A stretch of 64,000 nucleotides of DNA from DATKAS01 sp963733765 (GTDB lineage Bacteria > Actinomycetota > Acidimicrobiia > Acidimicrobiales > DATKAS01), in assembly GCA_963733765.1 (NCBI GenBank), contig CAVTEI010000007.1:537923-601922 (forward strand), in the 5' to 3' direction. The notes below the pieces were generated by a model that ran no database searches, had not been told where the DNA came from, and saw only the letters and a list, made by a program, of their open reading frames with translations. Shown piece by piece: positions 17,521 through 27,153 of the stretch. Within the stretch, counting starts at the first letter, position 1. Each line of letters begins with the position of its first letter. Made by a program: the position numbers and the translations under genes.

Positions 17521-18217
17521 ATGAGTGAGCCGGCCCCGTTGGGCCATGTGCTGGTCGCGGAGGACGACCGAGGTGTACGCGAGTCACTCGTGCGCGCCCT
17601 GACGTTCGAGGGCTACGAAGTCGAAGCCGTGCCCGACGGTGCCCAGGCCCTCGAGTCCGTGCTCGCGCGCCTGCCCGATGTCGTGGTGCTCGACGTGATG
17701 ATGCCCTACATCGACGGGCTGACGGTCTGCCGGCAGCTGCGCGAGCGCTACCGCACCCTCCCGATCCTGATGCTCACGGCTCGCCACGAAGTCTCCGACC
17801 GAGTCGCCGGTCTCGACGCCGGCGCGGACGACTACCTCATCAAGCCGTTCGCGCTCGGCGAGCTGCTCGCCCGCCTGCGGGCATTGCTGCGACGCACGTC
17901 GATCAGTGGCGCGGACGAGGTGCTGCGCGTCGGTGACCTGTCGCTCGACGCGCAGACCCGCAGAGCGGAGCGCAACGGCCGCGTGCTCGACCTCACCAAG
18001 ACCGAATTCGATCTTCTCGAGCTCCTGATGATGAACGCCGGGATCGTGCTCACCCGCGACACGATCTATCAGCGCATCTGGGGCTACGACTTCGAGACCA
18101 GCTCGCGGTCGCTCGACGTGTACGTCGGCTACCTGCGCACGAAGACCGAGGCCGGAGGCGAGCCGCGCATGCTCCACACGATGCGCGGGCGTCGGCTACG
18201 TGCTCAGGGCACCGTGA
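17521..18217 (+). CDS. OmpR/MprA-like response regulator, one frameshift
   Basis: About 231 residues. Receiver domain: VLVAEDDRGVRESLVRAL (acidic pair), VVVLDVMMPYIDG with the phospho-Asp, MLTARHE, and DDYLIKPFALGELLARLRAL with the Lys switch. DNA-binding winged helix: GRVLDLTKTEFDLLELLMMN, TIYQRIWGYDF, SRSLDVYVGYLRTKTEA. Near 18187 one extra G in GCGGGCG turns the expected MRGVGYVLRAP-stop into a read-through; with it removed, the stop TGA overlaps the GTG start of the kinase. Resembles MprA of mycobacteria, an envelope-stress regulator; that is inference. Confidence 0.88.
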
Positions 18218-19565
18218 GCCTCCGCTGGCGCATCGCGCTCGGGCTCGCCCTCATCGCTGCCATCGTGGGGACGGCCGCCGCGGCAGGCGCTTACCTCTCG
18301 ACCGCGCAACAGCTCGAGAACGGCGTCGACGAATCGCTCGTGAGCCGCACTCGGGACGCGAACGTCGGGCCGCTCGGCCCGCGGTCACGGCGCCCGATCT
18401 TCGCCGGGTGCCCGCAGCCCGGCGAGCTGCAGCCCGCAGCCGCGGCGCAGCTCGTCAGCCGCGACCGGCGCGATCACGCAGTGCATCGCGGGCGGACCGA
18501 TGTTGCCGGTCGACGAGGCAGACCTGGCGGTCGGACTCGGCGATCACCGGTTCCAGACCGTCGCAATCGAAGGCAACGACTATCGGATGCTGACAAGTCC
18601 TTGGCGCGGCGGAGGCGTACTCCAGATCGCACGCAACCTCGCGGAGATCGAGGAGGTCCTTTCGCGGCTGCGCAATCGGCTCGTTGTGCTCACGCTCGCC
18701 GGCGTCGCCGCGGCCGCGCTCTTCGGCTGGTGGCTCGCCCGCCGCATCGTGCGGCCGGTCGTGAACCTGCGTGATACCGCCGAGCAGATCGCGAGCACCC
18801 AGGACCTGACGACGCCGATCCCCGTCGACGGGGAGGGCGAGGTCGGCAGCTTGGCTCGCAGCTTCACGACGATGGTGCACGCGCTCGCGACGTCTCGTGA
18901 GCAGCAGCAACGCCTGATCTCCGATGCGAGCCACGAGATGCGCACACCGCTCACGTCGCTGCGCACGAACATCGAGCTGTTGGGCCGGGGTGATCAGCTC
19001 GCGCCCTCGGAGCGCGCAGGAGGTGGTCGAGGCGCTCAACGTCGAAGTGGCCGAGCTCTCGGATCTCGTCGGCGAGCTCGTCGACCTCGCGACCGACTCC
19101 TGGAAGGACGAGCCGGCGGAACCAGTGCGGCTCGCCGACCTGGCCGAGGACGTCTGCGGCCGCGCCCGTCGCCGCACCGGCCGTGACATCGCCTGCGAGG
19201 TCGACGGGGACGCAGCACCGATCATCGGTCACCCTCAGCAGCTCGAGCGGGCGATCTCGAACCTCGTCGACAACGCGGTGAAGTACAGCCCCGCGGGCAC
19301 GGCGATCGACCTCGTGGCGACCACGGGATCGGTGGTGGTGCGAGATCGCGGCCCGGGCATTGCCCCCGAGGACCAGCCGCACGTGTTCGACCGCTTCTAC
19401 CGCTCGACGACCGCGCGCTCGGAGCCCGGCTCCGGCCTCGGGCTCGCGATCGTGCAGCAGATCGTCGACCGTCACCACGGTCGCGTGTGGGCCACCAACC
19501 GATCCGACGGCGGAGCCGAGGTCGGATTCGTACTCGACGGCACCGTCGACCACCCGGCACCGTGA
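18214..19565 (+). CDS. Sensor histidine kinase (MprB-like), two frameshifts
   Basis: About 449 residues. First membrane helix ALGLALIAAIVGTAAAAGAY, an extracellular sensor region of ~140 residues, second helix VVLTLAGVAAAALFGWWLA, HAMP, dimerisation H-box SDASHEMRTPLTSLRTN, N-box LERAISNLVDNAVKYSP, and ATP lid VVRDRGPGIAPEDQPHVFDR, then GSGLGLAIVQQIVDRHHG. Breaks near 18462 (repaired to LVSATGAITQCIAG) and 19012 (SERQEVVEALNVEV). GTG start overlaps the regulator stop. It senses an unknown envelope signal and phosphorylates the regulator. Confidence 0.87.
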
Positions 19566-19589
19566 GCTGCAGGCCTACCATCCGGGGCG

Positions 19590-20855
19590 ATGCCGCGATC
19601 CACGTCCACGTTCGCGGTGACCGCCGCTGACGTCGACGCCGCCGCAGCCCGCATCGCCGGGTCGGTCGAACGCACTCCCACCGCTCGGTCCCGCACGCTG
19701 TCCGACATCACGGGTGCCGAGGTGTGGGTGAAGTTCGAGAACTTCCAGTTCACCGCGTCGTTCAAGGAGCGCGGGGCGCTGAACAAGCTGCTCTCGCTGA
19801 CCCCCGACGAGCGCGCCCGCGGCGTGATCGCGATGTCGGCGGGGAATCACGCGCAGGCACTCGCGTACCACGCGACCCGTCTCGGCATCCCGGCCACGAT
19901 CGTCATGCCGGTCTGGACGCCGCAGGTGAAGGTGCACCGAACGGCCATGCTCGGCGCTCACGTCCTGCTCGACGGCCAGGACCTCGCGGAGTCGGCGTCG
20001 GTCGCCCGCCATCTCGAGGCCGAGCGCCGAATGGTGTTCGTCTCACCGTACGACGATCCCGCGATCATCGCTGGTGCCGGTACGACCGCGATCGAGCTGC
20101 TCGAGGACGCCCCTGACGTCGAGATGCTCGCGATCCCAGTAGGCGGGGGTGGCCTGATCGCAGGAATGGCCGTCGCGGCCCACGCGCGCCGTCCCGACGT
20201 CGAGATCGTGGGCGTCGAGGCCGATCGCTTCCCTTCGATGGCCAATGCCGTGCGCGGCGAGCACCACCACATTGGTGGGCCCACGGTCGCCGAGGGCATC
20301 GCCGTGCCGATCGCGGGCACGCTCACCACTCCCATCGTGGAGAGCCTCGTCGCCGACGTCCTCACCGTCGGTGAGGACAGCCTCGAGGAGGCGATCGACC
20401 TCTTCCTCGACATCGAAAAGGTGGTCGCGGAGGGCGCCGGCGCGGCCGGGCTCGCCGCGCTCGTCGAGCACCCCGCCCGGTTCCGCGGTCGCAAGGTCGG
20501 CATCGTGCTCACGGGCGGCAACATCGACCCCCGGGTGCTCGCCACGATCCTGCTGCGGGGCCTCGTGCGCGGTGGACGCCTCGCCCGGCTGAGGGTCGAG
20601 ATCAGCGACGTGCCCGGCGCCCTGGGAAAGGTCTCGTCGATTGTCGGCACCGCGGGCGGCAACATCGTGGAGGTGGCCCACCAGCGGCTCTTCTCCGATG
20701 TGTCGATCAAGTCGGCGATCCTCGAGCTCGCCGTCGAGACCCGCGATCGGGTCCACGCCGCCGAGCTGAGCGCTGCGCTCGCAGAAGGGGGCTTCCCGAC
20801 TGAGCTGCTCGGCGCGACCGTGCATGACGATCCAACCGGGCACCTGCCGGGGTGA
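19590..20855 (+). CDS. ilvA: Threonine dehydratase (ammonia-lyase) with ACT domain
   Basis: 421 residues, intact. PLP fold type II: Lys59 in FTASFKERGALNK binds PLP, SAGNHAQALAYHATRLG is the substrate loop, and IPVGGGGLIAGMAVA binds the phosphate. Residues ~335-410 form an ACT-like regulatory domain (LRVEISDVPGALGKVSSIVG). The length and single ACT domain fit the shorter biosynthetic/catabolic form (TIGR01127-like) converting threonine to 2-oxobutanoate. It begins 24 bp after the histidine kinase; co-transcription is possible but functionally unrelated. Serine dehydratase activity is an alternative. Confidence 0.85.
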   Translation: MPRSTSTFAVTAADVDAAAARIAGSVERTPTARSRTLSDITGAEVWVKFENFQFTASFKERGALNKLLSLTPDERARGVIAMSAGNHAQALAYHATRLGIPATIVMPVWTPQVKVHRTAMLGAHVLLDGQDLAESASVARHLEAERRMVFVSPYDDPAIIAGAGTTAIELLEDAPDVEMLAIPVGGGGLIAGMAVAAHARRPDVEIVGVEADRFPSMANAVRGEHHHIGGPTVAEGIAVPIAGTLTTPIVESLVADVLTVGEDSLEEAIDLFLDIEKVVAEGAGAAGLAALVEHPARFRGRKVGIVLTGGNIDPRVLATILLRGLVRGGRLARLRVEISDVPGALGKVSSIVGTAGGNIVEVAHQRLFSDVSIKSAILELAVETRDRVHAAELSAALAEGGFPTELLGATVHDDPTGHLPG

Positions 20856-20871
20856 GGACAGAGGGGATGAC

Positions 20872-22272
20872 ATGCGCACGGTGATCGAGACGGCGTCGCT
20901 GGTGCGGCGCGGTGAGATGAAGGCGAGTGAGGCGCTCGACGAGACCCTCGCGGCGATCGAGCGGCACAACCCCGAGCTGAACGCGTTCATCCACCTCGAT
21001 GGGGAGCGGGCGAGAGTGTCGGCCGACCGTGTCGACCAGGCCGTGGCGCGCGGCGAGGATCCCGGCCCGCTCGCCGGCGTGCCGTTCGGGGTCAAGGATC
21101 TCGACGACTGCGAGGGCATGCCGACGACAAAGGGATCGCTTTGGTTCAAGGACAGCCCATCCGCGGCGGTCGACGCGATCCACGTCGCCCGATTCCGTGG
21201 CGCGGGAGCGGTGCCGGTCGGCAAGACCGCCGTGCCCGAGTTCGGGACGTGGGCGTACACGGCGACGCGGGCATGGGGTGTCACGCGCAACCCCTGGGAC
21301 CCGAGCCGCACGCCCGGCGGCTCGAGCGGTGGTTCTGCCAGCGCGGTCGCCGCGGGCATGGTGCCGTTCGCGACCGCAAGCGACGGCGGCGGGTCGACCC
21401 GCACACCCGCGGGCTTCTGCGGCCTCGTCGGGCACAAGCCGTCGTTCGGCCGCATCCCGCTGCCGGCGTCGAGCGCCGTCGCTCAGCTCGGCGTCGTGGG
21501 CGCCCTCGCGACGACCGTCGCCGACGCGGCGCTGCTCCTCGACATCGCGTCGGGTCCTGACCATCGTGATCGCCGGTCGCTTCCGGCGCCGCCGGGCCGC
21601 TACGCCGACGCGATCATCGAGCTCGACGTGCGCGGACTGCGAGTCGGCTGGTCTCTGGACTTGGGCTTTGCGATCGTCGATCCGGAGGTCGCGTCGATCA
21701 CGCACTCGGCGCTGGAGACGCTCGTTTCCGCGGGTGGCATGCAACGCGTGGATGTGAACGCGTCGTTCGCGGACTCGCTCGACGTCTACTCCAAGCTCGG
21801 CGACGTCGACACCTGGATCAATCTGCCCGACGGTCTGTGGCCCGAGCGGGGCGATGAGCTCGATCCGTTGATCGTCTCGGGCTACGAGAAGGGCGACCGG
21901 CTCACGGTGCGCAAGTTCGCACGGACGTTCACGCGCAGGAACGCGCTCGAGGCGCAACTTGCCTCGCTCTTCGACACCGTCGACGTGCTCGTCACGCCCA
22001 CCGCGGCAATTCCGGCGTTCCCTGCGGAGGGTCCGATGCCCAGCCAGATCGCGGGCCAATCGGTCCATCCCGCCATGGCCGTGCCGTTCGCGATGCTCGG
22101 CAACATCTGGGGCGGGCCCGCCATCTCTGTCCCCGCCGGTATCACCGACTCCGGCCTGCCCGTCGGCCTTCACATCATCGGCGACCAGCACCGTGATGAC
22201 GTGGTGCTCCGCCTCGCGCGCGTGCTGGAGGAGGCGCAGCCGTGGCCGCGCTTGTCGCCACGGGCACGCTGA
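20872..22272 (+). CDS. Amidase signature-family hydrolase
   Basis: 466 residues. The Ser-cisSer-Lys triad is visible: Lys75 in PFGVKDLDDC, Ser151 in TPGGSSGGSASAV, Ser175 in SDGGGSTRTPAGFCGLVG. C-terminal PAISVPAGITDSGLPVGLHI is typical. The family hydrolyses amides, from aliphatic and aromatic amides to acylated amino acids. Its 31-bp overlap with the GNAT acetyl/succinyltransferase gene, and the N-acylamino-acid-racemase-like gene just beyond, suggest an N-acyl amino acid as substrate. The ATG at 20872 follows a good ribosome site (gagggga); GatA is excluded because no GatB/C is near. Confidence 0.85.
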   Translation: MRTVIETASLVRRGEMKASEALDETLAAIERHNPELNAFIHLDGERARVSADRVDQAVARGEDPGPLAGVPFGVKDLDDCEGMPTTKGSLWFKDSPSAAVDAIHVARFRGAGAVPVGKTAVPEFGTWAYTATRAWGVTRNPWDPSRTPGGSSGGSASAVAAGMVPFATASDGGGSTRTPAGFCGLVGHKPSFGRIPLPASSAVAQLGVVGALATTVADAALLLDIASGPDHRDRRSLPAPPGRYADAIIELDVRGLRVGWSLDLGFAIVDPEVASITHSALETLVSAGGMQRVDVNASFADSLDVYSKLGDVDTWINLPDGLWPERGDELDPLIVSGYEKGDRLTVRKFARTFTRRNALEAQLASLFDTVDVLVTPTAAIPAFPAEGPMPSQIAGQSVHPAMAVPFAMLGNIWGGPAISVPAGITDSGLPVGLHIIGDQHRDDVVLRLARVLEEAQPWPRLSPRAR

Positions 22273-22973
22273 GCATCCGAGAGCTCGCACTCCCTTCCGA
22301 GTGCGCGCAGGTCTCCACGCTGTTCACCTCGATCTGGGGAGGCCACCAGCACATCCCGCCCGAGCTCGGCCGGGCGATCGCGGAAGCGGGCGGCTACGTC
22401 GTCGGCGCGTACGACGACGAACGGGACGACGCGGCCATGGTGGGCGCGTCCGTCGGCGTCGTCGGGCAGGCGAACGGCCGGATGCACCTCCACTCGCACA
22501 TCACCGGAGTCGTGCCCGGCGAGCAAGGACGCGGCGTCGGCCTCGCCCTCAAGCGTCACCAACGAGCATGGGCGAGCGAGCGCGGCATGGACCGTGTCGT
22601 CTGGACCTTCGACCCGCTCGTGCGGCGTAACGCCTGGTTCAACCTGGCGCGACTCGGAGCGAACGCCGTGCGGTACGAGGTCGACTTCTACGGACCGGTG
22701 CGTGACGCAATCAACGGCGACGACGAGACTGATCGACTCGTCGTCGAGTGGCCCACCGACGGAGACGAAGGCCTCGGCGCCATCGCCGTGACGGCGCCGG
22801 CGGTCGTGGTCGAGACGCCGCCGGACATCGTTTCTCTCCGAGGTACGAACCCGCAGCTTGCTCGCTCGTGGCGGGGCCGTGTCCGCGAAGAGCTCGGAGG
22901 CCGACTGGCCGAGGGCTGGCAGATCGTGGGCGTGACGTCCGACGGCAGCTACGGCGTGGCGCCGCCGTCGTGA
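22242..22973 (+). CDS. GNAT-family N-acyltransferase (COG3375-like)
   Basis: 243 residues. The GNAT acetyl-CoA loop is visible as HSHITGVVPGEQGRGVGLAL with Q-x-x-G-x-G, and WTFDPLVRRNAWFNLARLGA follows. The C-terminal ~80 residues extend beyond the GNAT core. This long GNAT subtype is known next to N-acylamino-acid racemases, where it N-succinylates D-amino acids. The 5' end overlaps the amidase and the 3' end overlaps the convergent racemase-like gene by 25 bp. The start at 22242 could be later; GTG or TTG starts near 22300 are not excluded. Confidence 0.75.
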   Translation: MAALVATGTLSIRELALPSECAQVSTLFTSIWGGHQHIPPELGRAIAEAGGYVVGAYDDERDDAAMVGASVGVVGQANGRMHLHSHITGVVPGEQGRGVGLALKRHQRAWASERGMDRVVWTFDPLVRRNAWFNLARLGANAVRYEVDFYGPVRDAINGDDETDRLVVEWPTDGDEGLGAIAVTAPAVVVETPPDIVSLRGTNPQLARSWRGRVREELGGRLAEGWQIVGVTSDGSYGVAPPS

Positions 22974-24077
22974 CGGCACATCTCGACTGATCGTGTCGCG
23001 ACGGCCAGCACGTCGGCGAGCGGCCACACGCCGAGCCCGGGACCCTTCGGCACCCGCAGTTGACCGTCCTCGAGCACGAACGGCTCCGTGATGTCCGGGC
23101 GGAAGTACCGGTCCGAGCCCGACGTGTCGCCCGGCAAGCGTGAAGCCGGGCATTCCCGCGAGCGCGAGGTTCGCCGCTCGCCCGAGGCCGGTCTCGAGCA
23201 TCCCCCCGCACCACACCGCCACGCCCGCGGCCCGGCACACGTCGTGCACGCGTGCCGCCTCGAGGTATCCCCCGACCCGGCCGGCCTTGATGTTCACGAT
23301 CGAACAGGCACCGCGCTCGATCGCGTCGGTGGCCGACTCCGCCGACAAGATCGACTCGTCGAGGCAGATGGGAGTCGCGATGCGAGTCGCAAGCACCGCG
23401 TGACCGGCGACGTCGTCCTCCGGCAACGGCTGCTCGACCAGCAAGAGCTCGAAGCTGTCGAGCGCAGCGAGCGCGGTGACGTGCCCGTCCGCCAATGAAT
23501 AGGCCGCGTTCGCGTCGACCTGCAACAGGATGTCGGGCCAGCGCTCACGGACGGCTCGCACGGGCTCGACATCCCACCCGGGCTCGATCTTGAGCTTGAT
23601 GCGCTTGTAGCCCTCGTCGAGATAGCCGTCGACCTGCGCCAGCAACTCTCTGATCGTCGGGAAGATACCGATCGACACGCCGCAGTCGACGACATCGCGG
23701 ACCGCGCCAAGGCGCTCGCCGAACGACTGGCCGAACGAGCGCAGCTCGGCGTCGAGGATCGCCATCTCGAGCGCGGCCTTGGCCATCGGGTGGCCTCGGA
23801 CCGCGCTCAGCGCCGGCTTCACGCCTGCCGCGTCGAGATCCTCGATGGCGAACAGCCGCGGGATGAGGTGATCACGCATGACGTGTTGCGCGCCGTCCGC
23901 GTACTCCGACGAGTAGAGCGGTTCGGCCATCGCGACGCACTCGCCCCAGCCGTCTCCGACGTCCGTGATCACCCGCACGAGCAGCGCGTCACGTTCGAGC
24001 TGCAGGCCGAACGAGGTCCGAAAGGGCGTGACGAGGGGAAGGCCCACACGCCGGAGCTCGACTGCGTCGAGTCTCAT
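22949..24077 (-). CDS. Enolase-superfamily OSBS / N-acylamino acid racemase, one frameshift
   Basis: About 375 residues. All muconate-lactonizing subgroup residues are present: K161-x-K163 (YKRIKLKIEPG), D188 (LLQVDANAAYS), E215 (LLVEQPLPEDD), D240 (CLDESILSAE) and K264 (VNIKAGRVGG). The capping domain has VTPFRTSFGLQLERDALLVR. Frame breaks near 23133; removing one base gives GFTLPGDTSGSDRY and a complete C-terminus. The fold makes o-succinylbenzoate (menaquinone) or racemises N-succinyl amino acids. With no other men genes here and a GNAT gene alongside, racemase is favoured. Divergent from the acyl-CoA dehydrogenase. Confidence 0.8.
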
Positions 24078-24139
24078 GAGCCCGCGCGCGTCACGACGCT
24101 GAATCCACCATCGATCGGAGTCTATGGTCGGGCATCGCG

Positions 24140-25282
24140 ATGGACTTCGAGCTGAGCGACGAACAGGAGGCCTTCCGCAAGGTCGTCCGTGACTTCGCCG
24201 AGGCCGAGATCGCACCGCGTTCCGAGGAATGGGACCGCACCCATACGTTCCCCGTCGACACGATCACCGCGATGGGCGACCTCGGCCTGTTCGGTCTGCC
24301 GTTCCCGCCCGAGTACGGCGGCAGCGGTGCCGACTTCACAACGTTCTGCATCGCGCTCGAAGAGCTCGGACGCGTCGATCAGTCGATGGGGATCACGGTG
24401 GAGGCCGGAGTCGGCCTCGGAGCCAATCCGATCTATCAGTTCGGCACCGAGGAGCAGCGCCAGGAGTGGTTGCCTGATCTGTGCGCGGGACGGCGACTCG
24501 GTGCCTTCGGTCTGACCGAGCCCGACGCCGGCAGTGATGCGGGCGGCACCCGCACGACGGCGACGCTCGACGGTGACGAGTGGGTGATCGATGGTGAGAA
24601 GGCGTTCATCACGAACTCGGGCACGCCCATCACCTCCATCATCACGGTGACGGCTCGGAGCGGACCTGGTGAGATCAGCGCGATCGTCGTCCCCGCGGGC
24701 ACGCCGGGGCTCACGGTGCAGCCGCCCTACCGCAAGATGGGATGGCACGCGTCCGACACGCACGGTCTGTCGTTCAGCGGATGCCGTGTCCCCGAGGCGA
24801 ACCTTCTGGGAGACCGAGGCCGCGGCTTCGCACAGTTCCTGGCGATCCTCGACGACGGGCGCATCGCGATCGCCGCGCTCGCCGTGGGCGCCATCCAGGC
24901 GTGTCTCGAGCACTCGGTCGAGTACGCGTCGAACCGCAACGCGTTCGGCAAGCCGATCGGATCGAACCAGGGTGTCGCGTTCCCCTGTGCAGACCTCGCG
25001 GTGATGGCCGACTCGGCGCGGCTTCTCACCTATCGGGCGGCTTGGCTGAAGGATCACGGGCGACCCTTCAAGCGCGAAGCCGCGGTCGCCAAGCTCTACG
25101 CGACCGAGGCGGCGGTCACCGCGACTCGGATAGCGACGCAGGTCTTCGGCGGGTACGGGTTCATGGACGAGACCCCGGTCAGCCGCCTCTACCGCGACGC
25201 AAAGGTGCTGGAGATCGGCGAAGGCACGAGCGAGATCCAGCGGTTGGTGATCGCCCGCGAGCTCGGCCTGCCCGTCAGCTGA
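24140..25282 (+). CDS. Acyl-CoA dehydrogenase
   Basis: 380 residues, intact, full length. FAD-dependent acyl-CoA dehydrogenase: FELSDEQEAFRKVVRDFAEA, LGAFGLTEPDAGSDAGGTRT (flavin/substrate loop), VIDGEKAFITNSG, YASNRNAFGKPIGSNQGV, QVFGGYGFMDETPVSRLYRD, and IGEGTSEIQRLVIARELGL, which carries the catalytic Glu as in short-chain and branched-chain enzymes. It forms the trans-2-enoyl-CoA and passes electrons to ETF. Chain-length preference cannot be read with confidence. Stands alone, with a divergent promoter region of 62 bp shared with the racemase-like gene. Confidence 0.9.
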   Translation: MDFELSDEQEAFRKVVRDFAEAEIAPRSEEWDRTHTFPVDTITAMGDLGLFGLPFPPEYGGSGADFTTFCIALEELGRVDQSMGITVEAGVGLGANPIYQFGTEEQRQEWLPDLCAGRRLGAFGLTEPDAGSDAGGTRTTATLDGDEWVIDGEKAFITNSGTPITSIITVTARSGPGEISAIVVPAGTPGLTVQPPYRKMGWHASDTHGLSFSGCRVPEANLLGDRGRGFAQFLAILDDGRIAIAALAVGAIQACLEHSVEYASNRNAFGKPIGSNQGVAFPCADLAVMADSARLLTYRAAWLKDHGRPFKREAAVAKLYATEAAVTATRIATQVFGGYGFMDETPVSRLYRDAKVLEIGEGTSEIQRLVIARELGLPVS

Positions 25283-25306
25283 CGGGGGACGTCAAGCCCT
25301 GGGCGC

Positions 25307-25699
25307 TCAGTCGGGCTGTAGCTCGAGCGCCAGCGAGTTCATGCAGTAACGCTGACCCGTCGGCGCCGGACCGTCGTCGAAGACGTGCCCAAGGTGTGAG
25401 CCGCACTTCCGGCACCGGACCTCGGTGCGGATCATGCCCTGGGTGCGGTCCTCGATGAGCTCGACCGCCTCGGCGACCTTCGGTTCGTAGAAGCTCGGCC
25501 AGCCACTGCCCGACTCGAACTTCGTGCTCGCATCGAACAGCGCCGCACCGCAGGCCGCGCAGTGATACGTGCCGTCGTCGTGGCAGTCGACGTACTTGCC
25601 GCTCCACGGCCGCTCGGTGCCCGCCTCACGGAGCACGGCGTACTGGTCGGGAGTCAGCGTGGCGCGCCACTCCTCTTCGGTCTTCTCGATCTCCGGCAT
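25307..25699 (-). CDS. msrB: Peptide-methionine (R)-S-oxide reductase
   Basis: About 130 residues. Zinc pairs CAAC (TYHCAACGAALFD) and CRKC (TEVRCRKCGSHLGHVF), substrate region SGSGWPSFYEP, and the catalytic Cys in GQRYCMNSLAL. Full MsrB length. It reduces the R-sulfoxide of methionine in oxidised proteins, recycled by thioredoxin. ATG 25699 (MPEIEKTEEEW) fits the family; ATG 25735 would add 12 residues overlapping the end region of the upstream gene. Probably co-transcribed with the MaoC-like gene just upstream. Confidence 0.93.
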   Translation of the reverse strand: MPEIEKTEEEWRATLTPDQYAVLREAGTERPWSGKYVDCHDDGTYHCAACGAALFDASTKFESGSGWPSFYEPKVAEAVELIEDRTQGMIRTEVRCRKCGSHLGHVFDDGPAPTGQRYCMNSLALELQPD

Positions 25700-25746
25700 C
25701 GGCACACCCTTCCATAGCAGCCACCCGATGGTCATCGGCGCTTGGT

Positions 25747-26535
25747 TCAGGTCCGGGGTCTCGGTTCGTAGATGGCGGTGTGGCGCACCGACAGGACGGG
25801 GCGCTCCCCCACCGCCATGAGCACGTCCATCGCCACGAACCGATGGCCCTTTCGCTCGAACACGTCGGTGACCCGCGCCTTGGTCGTGACCACATCACCA
25901 TCGGTGACGCGGCCGTGGTACTGGCAGTCGCTCGAGACATGGATCCACGGACCGAGTCGGACGGATTGCGAGAGCACCGCGTTCGCGGCGCGCACGAGCC
26001 AGCCGGGGTGGGCCACGGGAGGGTCGCGGTACACGGGCAGCTCGTCTGACACGAGGTCGAGGTAGTCAGGCGCCTTCTCCGCGTGCCACCGGCGCTCGAC
26101 GACCCCGAGCGGCACCGACCGCAAGACGTCCTCTGATGCGGGCGGTCGGGTGTCGGGAGCCGGCAACGCGATCGTGGGGAAGTCTGCAGCGGTGAATGGC
26201 TCGGCCGGATCGTCGGGCAGCGAGGCCGTCGCGGTCGCACAGATCTCACCGTTCGGGTTCCGAGCCTCGATGTGGAGCGCACCGTCGCGCTCATCGCAGT
26301 GGATCTCGACGGTCTCGCCGTCGTACACAGGCGCGGCGAAACGCGCCGAGATCGAACCTCGGTCGAGCCAGTCGACTCCCCATTGCTCGACCGCGGGCCA
26401 CGTCATGTAGGCAAAGACCGTCACGCCCGGCACGAGACCACCGGCAAAGCCGTATTGGCGCGCGACCGAGTCCTCGTGGATCTTGTTCTCCGACTCCACC
26501 GCGTCGTTCTGGGCCACGAGTGAGTGCACGAGCAT
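25747..26535 (-). CDS. MaoC-like / hot-dog fold acyl dehydratase
   Basis: 262 residues with two hot-dog halves. The N-terminal half has SENKIHEDSVARQYGFAGGL with VPGVTVFAYMTWP, the central-helix pattern of R-specific hydratases but with the catalytic D/H pair altered to EDSVARQYGF. The C-terminal half has SSDCQYHGRVTDGDVVTTKA and FVAMDVLMAVGERPVLSVRH. Likely an enoyl-CoA hydratase or thioesterase-like protein in acyl-CoA metabolism, agreeing with the nearby dehydrogenase. Precise reaction uncertain. Confidence 0.65.
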   Translation of the reverse strand: MLVHSLVAQNDAVESENKIHEDSVARQYGFAGGLVPGVTVFAYMTWPAVEQWGVDWLDRGSISARFAAPVYDGETVEIHCDERDGALHIEARNPNGEICATATASLPDDPAEPFTAADFPTIALPAPDTRPPASEDVLRSVPLGVVERRWHAEKAPDYLDLVSDELPVYRDPPVAHPGWLVRAANAVLSQSVRLGPWIHVSSDCQYHGRVTDGDVVTTKARVTDVFERKGHRFVAMDVLMAVGERPVLSVRHTAIYEPRPRT

Positions 26536-26555
26536 CGTGCAGCCCTACCACACCG

Positions 26556-27150
26556 TCACGCGAGAGCAGGCTCCGGTGAAACGGGCTCGAGCACGGGTGA
26601 CTCTTGCGAGCGCGCCGTTCGACGGATCTTGCGAGGCTTGCGAGACCCGACGATCGAGCCCCAGCCGATGACCAGGACGGCGGCGAGCCCGATGTAGAGC
26701 ACCAAGGCGATCGCTGCCTTCAGCCCGCTGAAGTCTTCGGCCAGACCATCGACGACGACCTTCGCCGGCAGCAGGCTCAGGCCGAGCAGCGCGAGCCGCA
26801 CCGGCTTCCACCACCGCCGTTGGGTGAGGGCGAGCGTCGCCGGCACGACCGACGCGACGAGGATCATCCCAGCGGCGAGGCTCAGGAACACGAGCGACAT
26901 CGCGCCGAGCACCCTCGTGACTCTGCGAACCCAGCGCCTCGGTGAACGTCGACCTGCGGCAGCGCCTCCGACGCCGAGGCCGAAGAGGGTCGTCACGATC
27001 AGGATCATGATCGTGCCACTCCACGTGAACTCAGGGTCGGTCGAGATCGAGGCGCATCCAGAGTCGGGCGAGGATCCCCCACACGAGGCCGCCGGCGACG
27101 CCGGCGAGCACGAGCTGAGGGCGGCTGAGTCGGTCGATGATCGCGTGCAC
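26556..27150 (-). CDS. Hypothetical membrane protein of an ECF sigma operon, one frameshift
   Basis: About 197 residues, unrecognised family. Helices: LVLAGVAGGLVWGILARL, TIMILIVTTLFGLGVGGAAA, AMSLVFLSLAAGMILVASVV, LALLGLSLLPAKVVV and AIALVLYIGLAAVLVIGWGS, then a basic cytoplasmic tail RKPRKIRRTARSQ. Frame breaks near 27048; removing one base gives MRLISTDPEFTWSG. GTG at 27150 lies 3 bp past the stop of the upstream membrane gene, so it is the third gene of the sigma operon. Could be part of a membrane anti-sigma complex; no known anti-sigma motif is visible. Confidence 0.6.
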
Positions 27151-27153
27151 GAC

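Noticed and set aside
11803..19565. Programmed +1 frameshifting as an explanation for broken transporter and kinase genes
   Set aside because: No common slippery sequence or stop codon is found at the sites, breaks hit unrelated genes and several occur per gene; base-calling error is simpler.
20872..22272. GatA subunit of the tRNA amidotransferase
   Set aside because: No gatB or gatC nearby and the sequence fits general amidases; context points to N-acyl amino acids.
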